Origin: CAYLHQ01 sp964628935
GTDB lineage: Bacteria > Acidobacteriota > Polarisedimenticolia > Polarisedimenticolales > DASRJG01
Direction of reading: 5' to 3'
Length of the DNA stretch: 40,237 nt
Assembly (NCBI GenBank): GCA_964628935.1
Contig: CAZVOE010000015.1
Location: forward strand, 1-40,237
Made by a program: the position numbers and the translations under genes. This document shows positions 10,097 to 18,574 of this stretch, in pieces; the stretch's first letter is position 1; each line of letters opens with the position of its first letter. Under the pieces are notes generated by a model. It was not told the DNA's origin. It saw nothing but the letters and a program-made list of their open reading frames with translations, and did not search any database.

Positions 10097-11383
10097 CTAG
10101 ACCGCCGCGGCCTCGCGGAAGGCCGCCTCGGATGCGGCGAGCGTCTTTTCGACGTCGGCATTCCCGTGAGCGGTGGACACGAACCAGCACTCGAACTGGG
10201 ACGGTGGGAGGTAGATCCCCCGCTTCAACATCCCGTGGAAGAAGGCGGCGTACCGCTTCGTCTCGGAGCGCCCGGCGGAGTCGGAGTCGACGACGGGTCC
10301 CGCCGTGAAGAATACGGTGAACATCGAGCCGACCCGGTTCAACGTGATCTCGAGCCCAACGGCCCGTGCGCGCTCTTCGAGCCCTGCCGCGAGCGCCGCG
10401 GACGTCCGCTCGAGCCGCTCGTACGCTCCCTCTTCGTCGAGGAGATCGAGAGTCTCGATGCCGGCGCGCATCGCGAGCGGGTTTCCCGAAAGCGTCCCCG
10501 CCTGGTAGACCGGTCCCTCGGGCGCGACCATCGACATGAGCGAGTCCTTCCCGCCGTACGCCCCGACGGGGAGCCCTCCCCCGATCACTTTCCCGAAGCA
10601 GGTCAGGTCCCCTTCCACTCCGTACCGGGTCGTCGCCCCCCCACGGTCGACCCGGAAGCCGGTCATCACTTCGTCGAGGACGAGAACGACCCCGTGCCTG
10701 CGGGTGACGTCCCGAACCGCCTCGAGGTACCCGGGAGCCGGCGGGACGAGCCCCATGTTCCCCGCAACCGGCTCGACGATCACGCACGCGATCGACGATC
10801 CGCGCTCGGCGAGCAACCGCTCGAGTGCGGGCGCGTCGTTGTACGGGACGACGTGCGTGAGCGCCGCGAGCCCGGCGGGAACCCCGGGACTTCCCGGGAT
10901 CGCGAGCGTCATGACCCCGGAACCGGCCTTCACGAGGAGCGAGTCGACGTGGCCGTGGTAGCAGCCGTCGACCTTGACGACCCCGTCCCGTCCGGTGGCC
11001 CCCCGCGCCACGCGGATCGCCGACATGCACGCTTCGGTCCCGCTCGAGACGAGACGCACGCGGTCGCAACCGGGGACGCGCTCGACGACGCGGCGGGCGA
11101 GCTCGGTCTCGAGCTCGGAGGGAGCGCCGAACGAGCACCCCTTCGCGATCTGCTCACGGAGGGCCGCCACCACACGCGGATGCGAGTGACCGACGATCAT
11201 CGGCCCCCACGAACCGACGTAGTCGACGTACTCCGCTCCGTCGGCGTCCCGCAGCGTCGCGCCCTGGGCGCTTTCGAAGAAGACGGGAGTTCCCCCGACC
11301 GACCGAAACGCACGGACCGGACTGTTGACCCCGCCGGGGATGTACCGCTTCGCTTCCTCGAACCGACGTTCCATGGTCTTCAT
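10097..11383 (-). CDS. hemL: glutamate-1-semialdehyde 2,1-aminomutase
   Basis: A 428-residue PLP enzyme of aminotransferase class III that converts glutamate-1-semialdehyde to 5-aminolevulinate, the precursor used by HemB. The PLP lysine is K265 in CFGKVIGGGLP, the same number as in E. coli. DEVMTGFR and the N-terminal PGGVNSPVRAF are family hallmarks. ATG 11383 gives the normal family length and overlaps the stop of the preceding protease gene by four bases (ATGA); a second in-frame ATG lies three codons downstream. Because hemL is present, the organism makes aminolevulinate by the C5 route from Glu-tRNA. hemA is not in the window. Confidence 0.97.
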   Translation of the reverse strand: MKTMERRFEEAKRYIPGGVNSPVRAFRSVGGTPVFFESAQGATLRDADGAEYVDYVGSWGPMIVGHSHPRVVAALREQIAKGCSFGAPSELETELARRVVERVPGCDRVRLVSSGTEACMSAIRVARGATGRDGVVKVDGCYHGHVDSLLVKAGSGVMTLAIPGSPGVPAGLAALTHVVPYNDAPALERLLAERGSSIACVIVEPVAGNMGLVPPAPGYLEAVRDVTRRHGVVLVLDEVMTGFRVDRGGATTRYGVEGDLTCFGKVIGGGLPVGAYGGKDSLMSMVAPEGPVYQAGTLSGNPLAMRAGIETLDLLDEEGAYERLERTSAALAAGLEERARAVGLEITLNRVGSMFTVFFTAGPVVDSDSAGRSETKRYAAFFHGMLKRGIYLPPSQFECWFVSTAHGNADVEKTLAASEAAFREAAAV

Positions 11384-11892
11384 GTCGGGCGAATCTCCTT
11401 CGTCGCCTCCCGGCGGAGGAAACAGGTGCGGTCGTCGAAGAGCGAGCGTTGGCCCACGTCCGCGGCGTTCTCGCCGGAACCGGGCCGGTAGTAGCCGAGG
11501 CGGCGCGCCTCGTCCTGGATGTTCCGGTGAAGGCGCCGGAAGCGCTCGGAATGGTCGAAGTGTCGGAGGTGGGCCAGTTCGTGGCATAGAGTGTCGACGA
11601 GGCTCGATTCCTTGAGCAACCTCCCGGTCCTCGCGTGGCGCAGGCGGATCCGGATCGTCCCGTCCCTGTAGCAGACCCCATAGTGCCCGTTGACCCCCTC
11701 CGTCTCCGCCTCGAGCGCTTTCCACGCCAGCCGGAAGCGAGACGCGAGCTCGAGCCCGATCGCGCGCAGACGGTCCATCGCGGCCCGATCCTCCTCCAGC
11801 CGTGACCTCGACGGCCGGCTCGCCGGAGGGCGCCCCGCCGGCGTCGCGCGGAGCCGCTCGAGATCGAAAAGCGCGGGCCCCCGTCCGTTCAT
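11380..11892 (-). CDS. YgjP/SprT-like zinc metalloprotease
   Basis: A 170-residue protein with a zinc-peptidase motif H104-E-L-A-H108 followed after five residues by H114. This is the pattern of YgjP-like (DUF45) and WLM/SprT-type gluzincin-like proteins. The region between about residues 60 and 90 has short beta-strand-like segments (GVCYRDGTIRIRL) as in that fold. There is no signal peptide, so it should be cytoplasmic. It overlaps both hemB (upstream stop) and hemL (downstream start) by four bases, so it is translated within the heme operon. Its substrate is unknown. A link to quality control of heme-pathway enzymes is a guess from position only. Confidence 0.75.
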   Translation of the reverse strand: MNGRGPALFDLERLRATPAGRPPASRPSRSRLEEDRAAMDRLRAIGLELASRFRLAWKALEAETEGVNGHYGVCYRDGTIRIRLRHARTGRLLKESSLVDTLCHELAHLRHFDHSERFRRLHRNIQDEARRLGYYRPGSGENAADVGQRSLFDDRTCFLRREATKEIRPT

Positions 11893-12857
11893 CGGAGCAG
11901 GCGGGCCGCCTCCCGGGCGTGATAGGTCAGCACGAGATCGGCCCCCGCCCGGCGGATCGCGGTGAGCACCTCGAGTACGGCGCGCTCCCGGTCGATCCAG
12001 CCGCGTTCGGCGGCCGCGGCGAGCATCGAGAATTCGCCGCTCACGTTATAGGCCGCCACCGGCATCTCGAAGGCGTCCTTGACCCTTCGGATGACGTCGA
12101 GGTAGGCGAGAGCCGGCTTGACCATGACGATGTCGGCCCCTTCCTCGACGTCGAGCGCGACTTCGCGGAGCGCTTCCTCGGCGTTCGCCGGGTCCATCTG
12201 ATACGCCCGACGGTCCCCGAACTGCGGGGTCGAGCCGGCCGCTTCGCGGAACGGCCCGTAGAAGGCCGAGGCGTACTTGGCCGCATAGGAGAGGATCGCG
12301 ACGTCCGCGAAGCCGGCGCCGTCGAGGGCCGACCGGATCGCCCCGACTCTCCCGTCCATCATGTCCGAGGGCGCGACGACGTCCGCCCCCGCCCTGGCGT
12401 GGGAAACCGCGCACCGGGAGAGCAACTCGAGAGTCGGGTCGTTCAGGACGGCGCCGTCGCGGACGATGCCGCAGTGACCATGGCTCGTGTACTCGCACAT
12501 GCAGACGTCGGTGATCACCACGAGATCCGGGTAGGCTCTCTTGAGCGCGCGGATCGCGCGCTGGACGGGGGCCTCGTCGTTCCAGCCCTCCGAGCCGGTT
12601 TCGTCCTTCCGCTCCGGGATGCCGAACAGAATCACGGAACGGATCCCGTCGTCCCAGGCGCCGCCGACCTCCTCGACGACCCGGTCGACCGACAGCTGGA
12701 AATTCCCCGGCATCGAGGGAATCTCCCGCCGCACTCCGTCGCCGAAGGTCACGAAGAGCGGGTAAATGAAGTCGCTCGGGGCGAGGGTCGTCTCCCGGAC
12801 CATTTCTCGGAGGTGGGGAGTCCTTCGCAGGCGGCGCGGGCGCGTTACCGGAAACAC
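11889..12857 (-). CDS. hemB: delta-aminolevulinic acid dehydratase (porphobilinogen synthase)
   Basis: A 322-residue enzyme that condenses two aminolevulinate molecules to porphobilinogen. The active-site lysines are K194 (YAAKYASAFYGPF) and K247 (VMVKPALAY). The metal site is the zinc type: C119, C121 and C129 in the DVCMCEYTSHGHCG block, not the Asp-rich Mg type. GTG 12857 is chosen because AGGAGG stands seven bases upstream and the length fits the family. An ATG at 12986 would add about 43 unlikely residues and overlap the upstream gene. It follows the small zinc-binding gene after 43 bases and overlaps the protease gene by four bases. Confidence 0.97.
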   Translation of the reverse strand: MFPVTRPRRLRRTPHLREMVRETTLAPSDFIYPLFVTFGDGVRREIPSMPGNFQLSVDRVVEEVGGAWDDGIRSVILFGIPERKDETGSEGWNDEAPVQRAIRALKRAYPDLVVITDVCMCEYTSHGHCGIVRDGAVLNDPTLELLSRCAVSHARAGADVVAPSDMMDGRVGAIRSALDGAGFADVAILSYAAKYASAFYGPFREAAGSTPQFGDRRAYQMDPANAEEALREVALDVEEGADIVMVKPALAYLDVIRRVKDAFEMPVAAYNVSGEFSMLAAAAERGWIDRERAVLEVLTAIRRAGADLVLTYHAREAARLLR

Positions 12858-12900
12858 GGGGGTACCTCCTGGTGGGCCGGCGATTCGCCGGCGCGGGCGG

Positions 12901-13065
12901 TCAATCGTCCGGGTCGGAAAAGAAGAAGTACTCGGCGCACTGCCGGCTGCAAAACGAACGTCCGCTCCAGAGGTACTGGTGGTCATCGCAGTAATGGCGG
13001 AAGCAGATCGGACACTTCCGGAGCGTCGTCTCGTTCTCCGTCCGCTTGCACTCGTGGCACTCCAC
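12901..13065 (-). CDS. small two-zinc-site protein heading the heme operon
   Basis: A 54-residue protein with eight likely zinc ligands: C3, C6, C18, C21, C26, H29, C39 and C43. The spacing resembles a MYND or HIT-type cross-brace finger or a pair of ribbons, and the tail is acidic (FFFSDPDD). It has no signal peptide. I do not know an assigned function. GTG 13065 lies exactly seven bases after a perfect TATAAT (13078 to 13073 on the minus strand), so the mRNA should start at or next to the GTG and be leaderless. It is the first gene of the leftward hemB-protease-hemL-UPF0173 run and may be regulatory or structural. Confidence 0.7.
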   Translation of the reverse strand: MECHECKRTENETTLRKCPICFRHYCDDHQYLWSGRSFCSRQCAEYFFFSDPDD

Positions 13066-13072
13066 GGCCGGG

Positions 13073-13078
13073 ATTATA
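13073..13078 (-). promoter_or_regulatory. -10 box (TATAAT) of the heme operon
   Basis: A perfect TATAAT on the minus strand (plus ATTATA), seven bases before the GTG at 13065. No clear -35 hexamer is seen at the usual distance. The spacing predicts transcription starting at the start codon. Confidence 0.6.
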
Positions 13079-13106
13079 GCCGCTCGGGGGGCGTCGCCCG
13101 GCACCC

Positions 13107-13136
13107 TTGACGCTCTTCCGCGCGCTTGGCTAGATT
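13107..13136 (+). promoter_or_regulatory. sigma70-type promoter of the tRNA gene
   Basis: TTGACG at 13107-13112 and TAGATT at 13131-13136 are separated by 18 bases and lie 17 bases before the tRNA. They match the TTGACA/TATAAT consensus at 5 of 6 and 4 of 6 positions. This is the best-formed two-box promoter in the window. Confidence 0.7.
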
Positions 13137-13153
13137 GGCGCTTCCCCCGAAGG

Positions 13154-13229
13154 GCCGGCGTAGCTCAGCGGTCAGAGCGAGGGTCTCATAATCCCTAGGT
13201 CGGTGGTTCGATTCCACCCGCCGGTACCA
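13154..13229 (+). tRNA. tRNA-Met(CAT), elongator type, or possibly tRNA-Ile2
   Basis: A 76-base cloverleaf. The acceptor stem is GCCGGCG / CGCCGGT, closing with a G1-U72 wobble. The D arm is GCTC/GAGC, the anticodon arm AGGGT-CTCATAA-TCCCT, the T arm GGTGG-TTCGATT-CCACC, discriminator A, and CCA is encoded (13227-13229). The anticodon is CAT. It is not an initiator: there is no C1-A72 mismatch, and the GGG/CCC block in the anticodon stem is displaced by one pair with a T31-T39 mismatch. CAT also occurs in tRNA-Ile2, whose C34 becomes lysidine, and the sequence alone does not settle which it is. Confidence 0.93.
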
Positions 13230-13350
13230 GGGCGCTTTTCTCCTTGCCGGATCGGCCCTCCTCACGGTACGGTTCTTGTTGTATACGCAAATCGCCCGCC
13301 GGGGTCCGGGTGTCGCGCTCGGGGTCTGCGTGCGGGACCAGGGGGATTTC

Positions 13351-14952
13351 ATGCAAGAGACTCGGAATCTCGTGCGCCTCGTGGCGCCTCTCCTCGTACT
13401 CGCCTTCGTCGCCGCCCCCGCGGCCGCTCTGGAAGAGGGCACCTACGTACCCGGTCGATTGCTCGTCAAGTTCCAGCCCGGAGTGGACGAGACCCTGAGG
13501 AACGCCATCCACGGCCGGTTCGGCGGGAACGTGGCCTTGAAATTCCGCCTGGACCCGGACCTCCAGCTCGTCGCTTTCCCCGAGAACGTCGATATCGGCT
13601 CGCTCCTCGAACGCTACGCCTCCCTCCCTGAGGTGAAGTACGCCGAGCCCGATTTCCTCTACCACACCCAGGTCATCCCCAACGATCCCCGCTTCGGCTC
13701 GCTGTGGGGAATGCACAACACCGGCCAGAGCGGGGGCCTCGTCGACTTCGACATCGACGCTCCCGAGGGCTGGGACATCAACACCGACGCGTCGCAGATC
13801 GTGATCGGGAGCATCGACACGGGTGTGGACGTCGCCCACGAGGATCTCTCGGCGAACATCTGGCAGAACCCCGGCGAGATCCCCGGGAACGGGGTCGACG
13901 ACGACTCGAACGGCTACGCGGACGACGTCGACGGCTGGGACTTCCTCTCGAACGACCCCGTCGCCCAGGACGACCACTCGCACGGCTCCCACACGATGGG
14001 GACCGCAGCGGCGGTCGGGAACAACGCGCTCGGGGTCGCGGGGGTCGCCTGGTCGGCGCGGATCATGCGCCTCAAGATCTGCAACTCGTTCGGCTCCTGC
14101 ACCTTGAGCGCCGCCGTCTCCGCGACCGACTACGCGACCGAGAACGGCGCCCGGATGACGAGCAACTCGTGGGGCGGCGGCTCCTATTCGCAGGCGATGA
14201 AGGACGCGATCGACCGCGCCGACGCCGCGGGGGTCCTCTACATCGCCGCGGCGGGAAACAACGGGAGCAACAACGACGCGAGCCCGTTCTATCCTGCGAG
14301 CTACTCGAGCCCGAACATCATTTCGGTCGCGAGCATGACGCGCTTCGGCGGCCGGTCGAGCTTCTCGAACTACGGCGCCACCACCGTCGACCTCGGGGCC
14401 CCCGGGAGCGAAATCCTCTCGACCACTCCCAACAACGGCTACTCGACGATGAGCGGGACCTCGATGGCCTGCCCGCACGTGACCGGAGCGGTCGCGAACC
14501 TCATGGGATTCAACCCGAACCTGCCGCACCTCGACTACAAGGACATCCTCCTCCAGAGCGTCGAGCCGAACGACGCTCTGGCGGGCGTGACCGTCAGCGG
14601 CGGCATGCTCAATCTCAAGAAGGCGCTCGACCTGACGCCTCCCCTCGAGATCCCCCCCGACAACGTCCCCCCGGTGGCGGACGCCGGCGGTCCTTACAAG
14701 GGCCGCGCGTTCAGCCCCGTGACCTTCGACGGTTCGGGTTCCTCCGACGCGAACGCGGGCGACTTCGTCTCCAGCTACATCTGGAACTTCGGCGACGGGA
14801 CGACGGTGACCTCGTCCTCGCCCGTCGTGACCCACAGCTACGGCGCCGGAAACGCGGACTACACGGTGACGCTGACCGTGAAGGACAAGTACCGCGTTTC
14901 CTCCGCGCCCGTGACCACGACGTGTCGAATCCGGGGCGGCGGCAGGAAGTGA
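13351..14952 (+). CDS. secreted subtilisin-like (S8) protease with PKD domain
   Basis: A 533-residue exported serine protease. After a signal peptide (VAPLLVLAFVAAPAAA) comes an inhibitor-like propeptide (about residues 30-110, starting YVPGRLLVKFQPG), then the peptidase S8 domain with the triad D156 (IDTGVDV), H211 (HGSHTMG) and S371 (GTSMACPH). The last about 75 residues form a PKD domain (WNFGDGTTVTSSSP, YTVTLTVKD), often used for substrate binding. ATG 13351 has a G-rich ribosome binding site (AGGGGG) six bases upstream and places the signal peptide correctly. The stop overlaps the GTG of the beta-helix gene (GTGA), so the two secreted proteins are made together. The gene lies 121 bases after the tRNA with no visible terminator between. 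Confidence 0.95.
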   Translation: MQETRNLVRLVAPLLVLAFVAAPAAALEEGTYVPGRLLVKFQPGVDETLRNAIHGRFGGNVALKFRLDPDLQLVAFPENVDIGSLLERYASLPEVKYAEPDFLYHTQVIPNDPRFGSLWGMHNTGQSGGLVDFDIDAPEGWDINTDASQIVIGSIDTGVDVAHEDLSANIWQNPGEIPGNGVDDDSNGYADDVDGWDFLSNDPVAQDDHSHGSHTMGTAAAVGNNALGVAGVAWSARIMRLKICNSFGSCTLSAAVSATDYATENGARMTSNSWGGGSYSQAMKDAIDRADAAGVLYIAAAGNNGSNNDASPFYPASYSSPNIISVASMTRFGGRSSFSNYGATTVDLGAPGSEILSTTPNNGYSTMSGTSMACPHVTGAVANLMGFNPNLPHLDYKDILLQSVEPNDALAGVTVSGGMLNLKKALDLTPPLEIPPDNVPPVADAGGPYKGRAFSPVTFDGSGSSDANAGDFVSSYIWNFGDGTTVTSSSPVVTHSYGAGNADYTVTLTVKDKYRVSSAPVTTTCRIRGGGRK

Positions 14953-16373
14953 CGTTTCGTCCGCCCCTTCCGTTCCGTCTCGGCAGGGCCGCCGCCTTTC
15001 TGGCGGCGGCCCTGTTCGCCTTCCCCGCGCGGGCGATCGTCTGGACCGTCGACGACAACGGCACGGCCGACTTCTCGTCGATCCAGAGCGCGATCAACGC
15101 CGCCTCGAACGGCGACGAGATCGTCGTCCGACCCGGGCGGTACCGTGAAACCCTGAACTTCCTCGGCAAGGCGATCACCGTACGGAGCGAGGCCGGACCC
15201 GAGGCGACGACGGTTTTCCTCGAACAGGAAACCCGCATCGTCCTCCTCGACGGCGACGCCACCCTCCGAGGCTTCACGATCACCGGGGGGTTCGCTCGGG
15301 TCGGCGGGGGGATCCGCGTCACGGCTGGGGCGGACGCCGTGATCGACCGCAACGTGATCGTCGGCAACACGGCCGACCGCGGCGGCACGGGGCTCGCCTT
15401 GGGGGGCGGGATCGCGGTCGAGAACCTTTCCCGCGCGGTGATCACCCGGAACGTGATCGAGGGAAACAGCGCGATCGGCGACGCCCAGGGGCTTTACGCC
15501 TACGGCGCCGCGATCGACGTCGGAGACGACTGCACGGCGGTGATCACGGACAACGTGATCGCCGGGAACCACGCGAGCGATTCGGGGGGCGCCGTTTCCG
15601 TCGGCGCCGCCGGAACGACCGCCCCCGTCGAGATCGCCCACAACACGTTCGTCGGGAATTCGGCCGGCGAGGCGGGGCAGACCGCCTCTCTCGGGGGCGG
15701 GATCCTCGTCGATCGCGAAGCGGTGGCGATCGTGCGGAACAACTTGATCGCGAGCAATTCGGCGGTGACCTCCGGCGGTGGGGTCTACTTCGGCTCCGGA
15801 ACGCTTTCGGGGATCGTCTACGAGACGAACGACTTCGACGCGAACGTCCCGAACGACTGCGCCGGCGCGACGGGGAGCCGTTGCACGAACGGGCAGTTCT
15901 TCCTGGCGCCGCGCTTTCTCGACGCGGCGACGGGAAACCATCGCCCCCGCTCCGACTCCCCGATCCTCGACCTCGGCTCGACGGGCGGATCTTCGACCAC
16001 CGACTTCGACGGGCGTCCTCGGAGCGTCGACGGGGACTACGACGGTTCGGCCGCGCCGGACATCGGCGCCCACGAGAATGCGAAAGAGGTGACTCGCCTG
16101 CGGTTCGAATCGAAGACCTCTCTCGTTTGGGACGGCAGCACGAACGCCTCCGCCGTCTTCGACCTCTTCCGCGACGGTTTCTCCGCTCTGGGGTCGCCCG
16201 CGATCGGAACCTGTCTCGCCCCGTCGCTTCCTTCCCCCACGGCTTCGGACACGGTCACCCCGCCGATCGGCGACGGGTTCCTCTACCTCGTGCGCGCGCG
16301 TGCGACGGCGACGGGAAGCCTCGGGTACCGGTCGGACGGAAGCGAGCGGCAGCCGGGCACGACCTGCCCCTGA
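14949..16373 (+). CDS. secreted right-handed beta-helix protein
   Basis: A 474-residue protein with a signal peptide ending AFPARA. It opens with DDNGTADFSSIQSAINAAS and GDEIVVRPGRYRE, the usual beginning of parallel beta-helix proteins. About residues 90-290 contain repeated turns of the type NVIVGNTA, NVIEGNSA, NVIAGNHA and NTFVGNSA, each one rung of the helix (PF13229-like). A C-terminal tail of about 90 residues (FLYLVRARA, GSLGYRSDGSERQ, two cysteines) looks like a small beta-domain common on secreted proteins of this sort. Polysaccharide binding or cleavage is possible, but no lyase active site is recognised. GTG 14949 overlaps the protease stop. It is convergent with the TonB receptor, with stops one base apart. 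Confidence 0.85.
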   Translation: MTFRPPLPFRLGRAAAFLAAALFAFPARAIVWTVDDNGTADFSSIQSAINAASNGDEIVVRPGRYRETLNFLGKAITVRSEAGPEATTVFLEQETRIVLLDGDATLRGFTITGGFARVGGGIRVTAGADAVIDRNVIVGNTADRGGTGLALGGGIAVENLSRAVITRNVIEGNSAIGDAQGLYAYGAAIDVGDDCTAVITDNVIAGNHASDSGGAVSVGAAGTTAPVEIAHNTFVGNSAGEAGQTASLGGGILVDREAVAIVRNNLIASNSAVTSGGGVYFGSGTLSGIVYETNDFDANVPNDCAGATGSRCTNGQFFLAPRFLDAATGNHRPRSDSPILDLGSTGGSSTTDFDGRPRSVDGDYDGSAAPDIGAHENAKEVTRLRFESKTSLVWDGSTNASAVFDLFRDGFSALGSPAIGTCLAPSLPSPTASDTVTPPIGDGFLYLVRARATATGSLGYRSDGSERQPGTTCP

Positions 16374-16374
16374 C

Positions 16375-18567
16375 TCAGAACGTCCCCGCGAACGTCAACG
16401 CACCGGAACGGCCCGCAGCGACCGCGGCGGCCTCGTCCGCGCCTCCCGGATACGTGTGGTCGAGGAGGTTGTCGACGCGGAGCCGGACCTCCAACCCTCG
16501 AGGCAGCGGAACGCGGAAGGAGACGCCGAAGATTCCGTACCCCGGCGTCGTCGTCTCCGTGGGGCCGGGGTCGTCTTTCCGCAAGACCCCGTAGGCGCGA
16601 ACTTCCCAGTCGAATCGGTCGTGGACCCGTCCCACCGCGAGCGTCGCCGTCGGCGGCGGGATGTCGGCCGCCGGCGAGCGGTCCTCCTCGATCCGGCCTC
16701 GCACCCACGAAGCTCCCGCGCGGATCGTCCATCGCGGAGCGGGGGCGACGTCGGCCTCAAGCTCGAGCCCCCACATCCGCTGCTCGCCGCGGTTCCGGAA
16801 GAAGAAGTCGTCTCCTTCGCGGTAGCGCTCCACGAGGTCGAAGATCCGGTACCGGTACGCGTAGAACGCGACGTGCCCCCTCGGGATCGCCGAGCGCAGC
16901 GAGAGGTCCCACTGCAGGCTCGTCTCCGGAACGAGATCGGGGTTGCCGGTCGCGAAGCCCCGACCCGTGACACCCCGGAAGTAGCGGTCCGAGAGGCTCG
17001 GATCGCGGAATCCGCGGGCGACCTGGAGAGTCGCGCTCCGAGACGAACCCCTCCGCAACGTCGCGGCCGCGAAGCCGGTCGCCGTCCCCTGCGAGGTCGA
17101 CCGGTCGCCGAAGTAGCCTCCCCGGTTCTCGGTCCGCACCCGGTCGTACCGGACACCCCCCGAGAGTTCCATCCACTCCGCCACCGGGTGCTCGACCTCG
17201 GCGAACGCCCCGAGGGCGAGGCGGCTCGCGTCCTCGATCGAGCTTTCGGCCTCGACGTCGACGGCGTCGCCGGTCGCGTCGACCGAGGTTGTCGTCCCGA
17301 CCGCCTCGAGGCCGAAGCGACCCGCCGCGTCGACACCGAAGCGGAGGACCCCGTCCCCGATCCCACGACTCGCGGAGGCCCGAACGGAAGCGTCGTTCGC
17401 GTCCACGTCGGCGTCCTGAACCTGGCGGAGGTCGGTGCCCGACGCCGGACGGTCCCGGCGCGTCACGAGGCGGTAGCGCCCCGCGAAGAGGCCGAAGTCG
17501 ATCGAGTCGAAGCCGCCTGCGGGGTCGAAGGCGAACGCCGCCCGGAGGCGGGTCGAGTCCTCGCGCGGGTAGGAGGTCCGTGTCGCGACTTCGGGCGAGG
17601 TCGGCTTCCCTACGTCCCGCGCGGTGTCGATCTGGATCCCGAGATCGAGCGTGCCCGGCCCGAACGGGAAGAGCCCACCGAGCGCGGCACCCCGGTCCTC
17701 CGCCGCGGTGTTCGGAACCGTCCCTCCCGGCGCGTCGTAGTCGTCGAACGTGCGCGCGCGGGCCTGGAAGAGGATCGCCCCGTCGCCGACGGGGGCGTTC
17801 ACCGCCACGCCTCCGCCCAGGTAGGGCTGACCCGCGCCTGCGCCGATCTCGAACCGGCCGCCCCATTCCGCGGGGGTCGGCCGGCCGGTGCGCGCGTGGA
17901 TCACCCCGCCGATCGCGTCCGAGCCGTACGCCACGGAACCGGGTCCCCGCACGACCTCCACCGACTCGAGGAGGAACGGGTCGAGGAAGGTGGCCGAGGG
18001 CCCCGCCCTGCGCTCGGCGGTGACGCGCCCGTCATCGAGGAGGATGAGCGTGCGACCCCGCGCGAGCCCGCGCACGGTCGGCACCCCGGTTTGCCCCTCG
18101 TCGAGTTTCCCGACCCCCGGCACCGACGCGATCTGGTCGACCAGGCGTTCCGGGGCTTCTCGCTCCCGGTCCGCGCGCGTTTGGAGCGTGGCCGCGGCAG
18201 CGGGCGGAGCCTCCGTCGCCGGGGCGAGGCCGGCCCGGACCGTGATCTCGGCGGAAGGTTCCGGATCGAGCCGGATGGGGGCCCCCGCCGTCCAGGCGGT
18301 CTCGTCCAGGACCAAGACCCCGAGCAAGGCGCCCGTGGCGTCGAAGACCGCGAGCTCGAGCGGAGGCCGCAAGGAAGGGTCGAGGCGGAAAATGCCTCGG
18401 GCGTCCGTGCGGACCGAGCCCGGCTTCCCCACCACCGCGACGCGCGCCTCGGCGACGACGCGGCCCTCGGCGTCCAGCAACGTGAAGGCCGGGTTCGACT
18501 CGCTCCGAACCGGTAGCGCCGTCGCGACCCACGCGGAGAGGAGCGCCGCTGCCGTCCGCCCTGTCAC
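16375..18567 (-). CDS. TonB-dependent outer-membrane receptor
   Basis: A 730-residue receptor. After a signal peptide comes a carboxypeptidase-regulatory-like beta domain (about residues 28-95, RTDARGIFRLDP), then the plug (about 110-235, PTVRGLARGRTLILLDDGRV, VEVVRGPGSVAYGSDAIGG), and then a 22-strand barrel ending in phenylalanine (LTFAGTF) as required by the BAM machinery. The barrel shows the RVDNLLDHTYP motif of the family. Ligand is not readable; siderophore, heme or another small molecule are all possible. GTG 18567 starts seven bases after the aminotransferase stop, so the two genes are one transcriptional unit. The ribosome binding site is weak, suggesting coupled translation. Confidence 0.92.
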   Translation of the reverse strand: MTGRTAAALLSAWVATALPVRSESNPAFTLLDAEGRVVAEARVAVVGKPGSVRTDARGIFRLDPSLRPPLELAVFDATGALLGVLVLDETAWTAGAPIRLDPEPSAEITVRAGLAPATEAPPAAAATLQTRADREREAPERLVDQIASVPGVGKLDEGQTGVPTVRGLARGRTLILLDDGRVTAERRAGPSATFLDPFLLESVEVVRGPGSVAYGSDAIGGVIHARTGRPTPAEWGGRFEIGAGAGQPYLGGGVAVNAPVGDGAILFQARARTFDDYDAPGGTVPNTAAEDRGAALGGLFPFGPGTLDLGIQIDTARDVGKPTSPEVATRTSYPREDSTRLRAAFAFDPAGGFDSIDFGLFAGRYRLVTRRDRPASGTDLRQVQDADVDANDASVRASASRGIGDGVLRFGVDAAGRFGLEAVGTTTSVDATGDAVDVEAESSIEDASRLALGAFAEVEHPVAEWMELSGGVRYDRVRTENRGGYFGDRSTSQGTATGFAAATLRRGSSRSATLQVARGFRDPSLSDRYFRGVTGRGFATGNPDLVPETSLQWDLSLRSAIPRGHVAFYAYRYRIFDLVERYREGDDFFFRNRGEQRMWGLELEADVAPAPRWTIRAGASWVRGRIEEDRSPAADIPPPTATLAVGRVHDRFDWEVRAYGVLRKDDPGPTETTTPGYGIFGVSFRVPLPRGLEVRLRVDNLLDHTYPGGADEAAAVAAGRSGALTFAGTF

Positions 18568-18574
18568 CTTGGTG

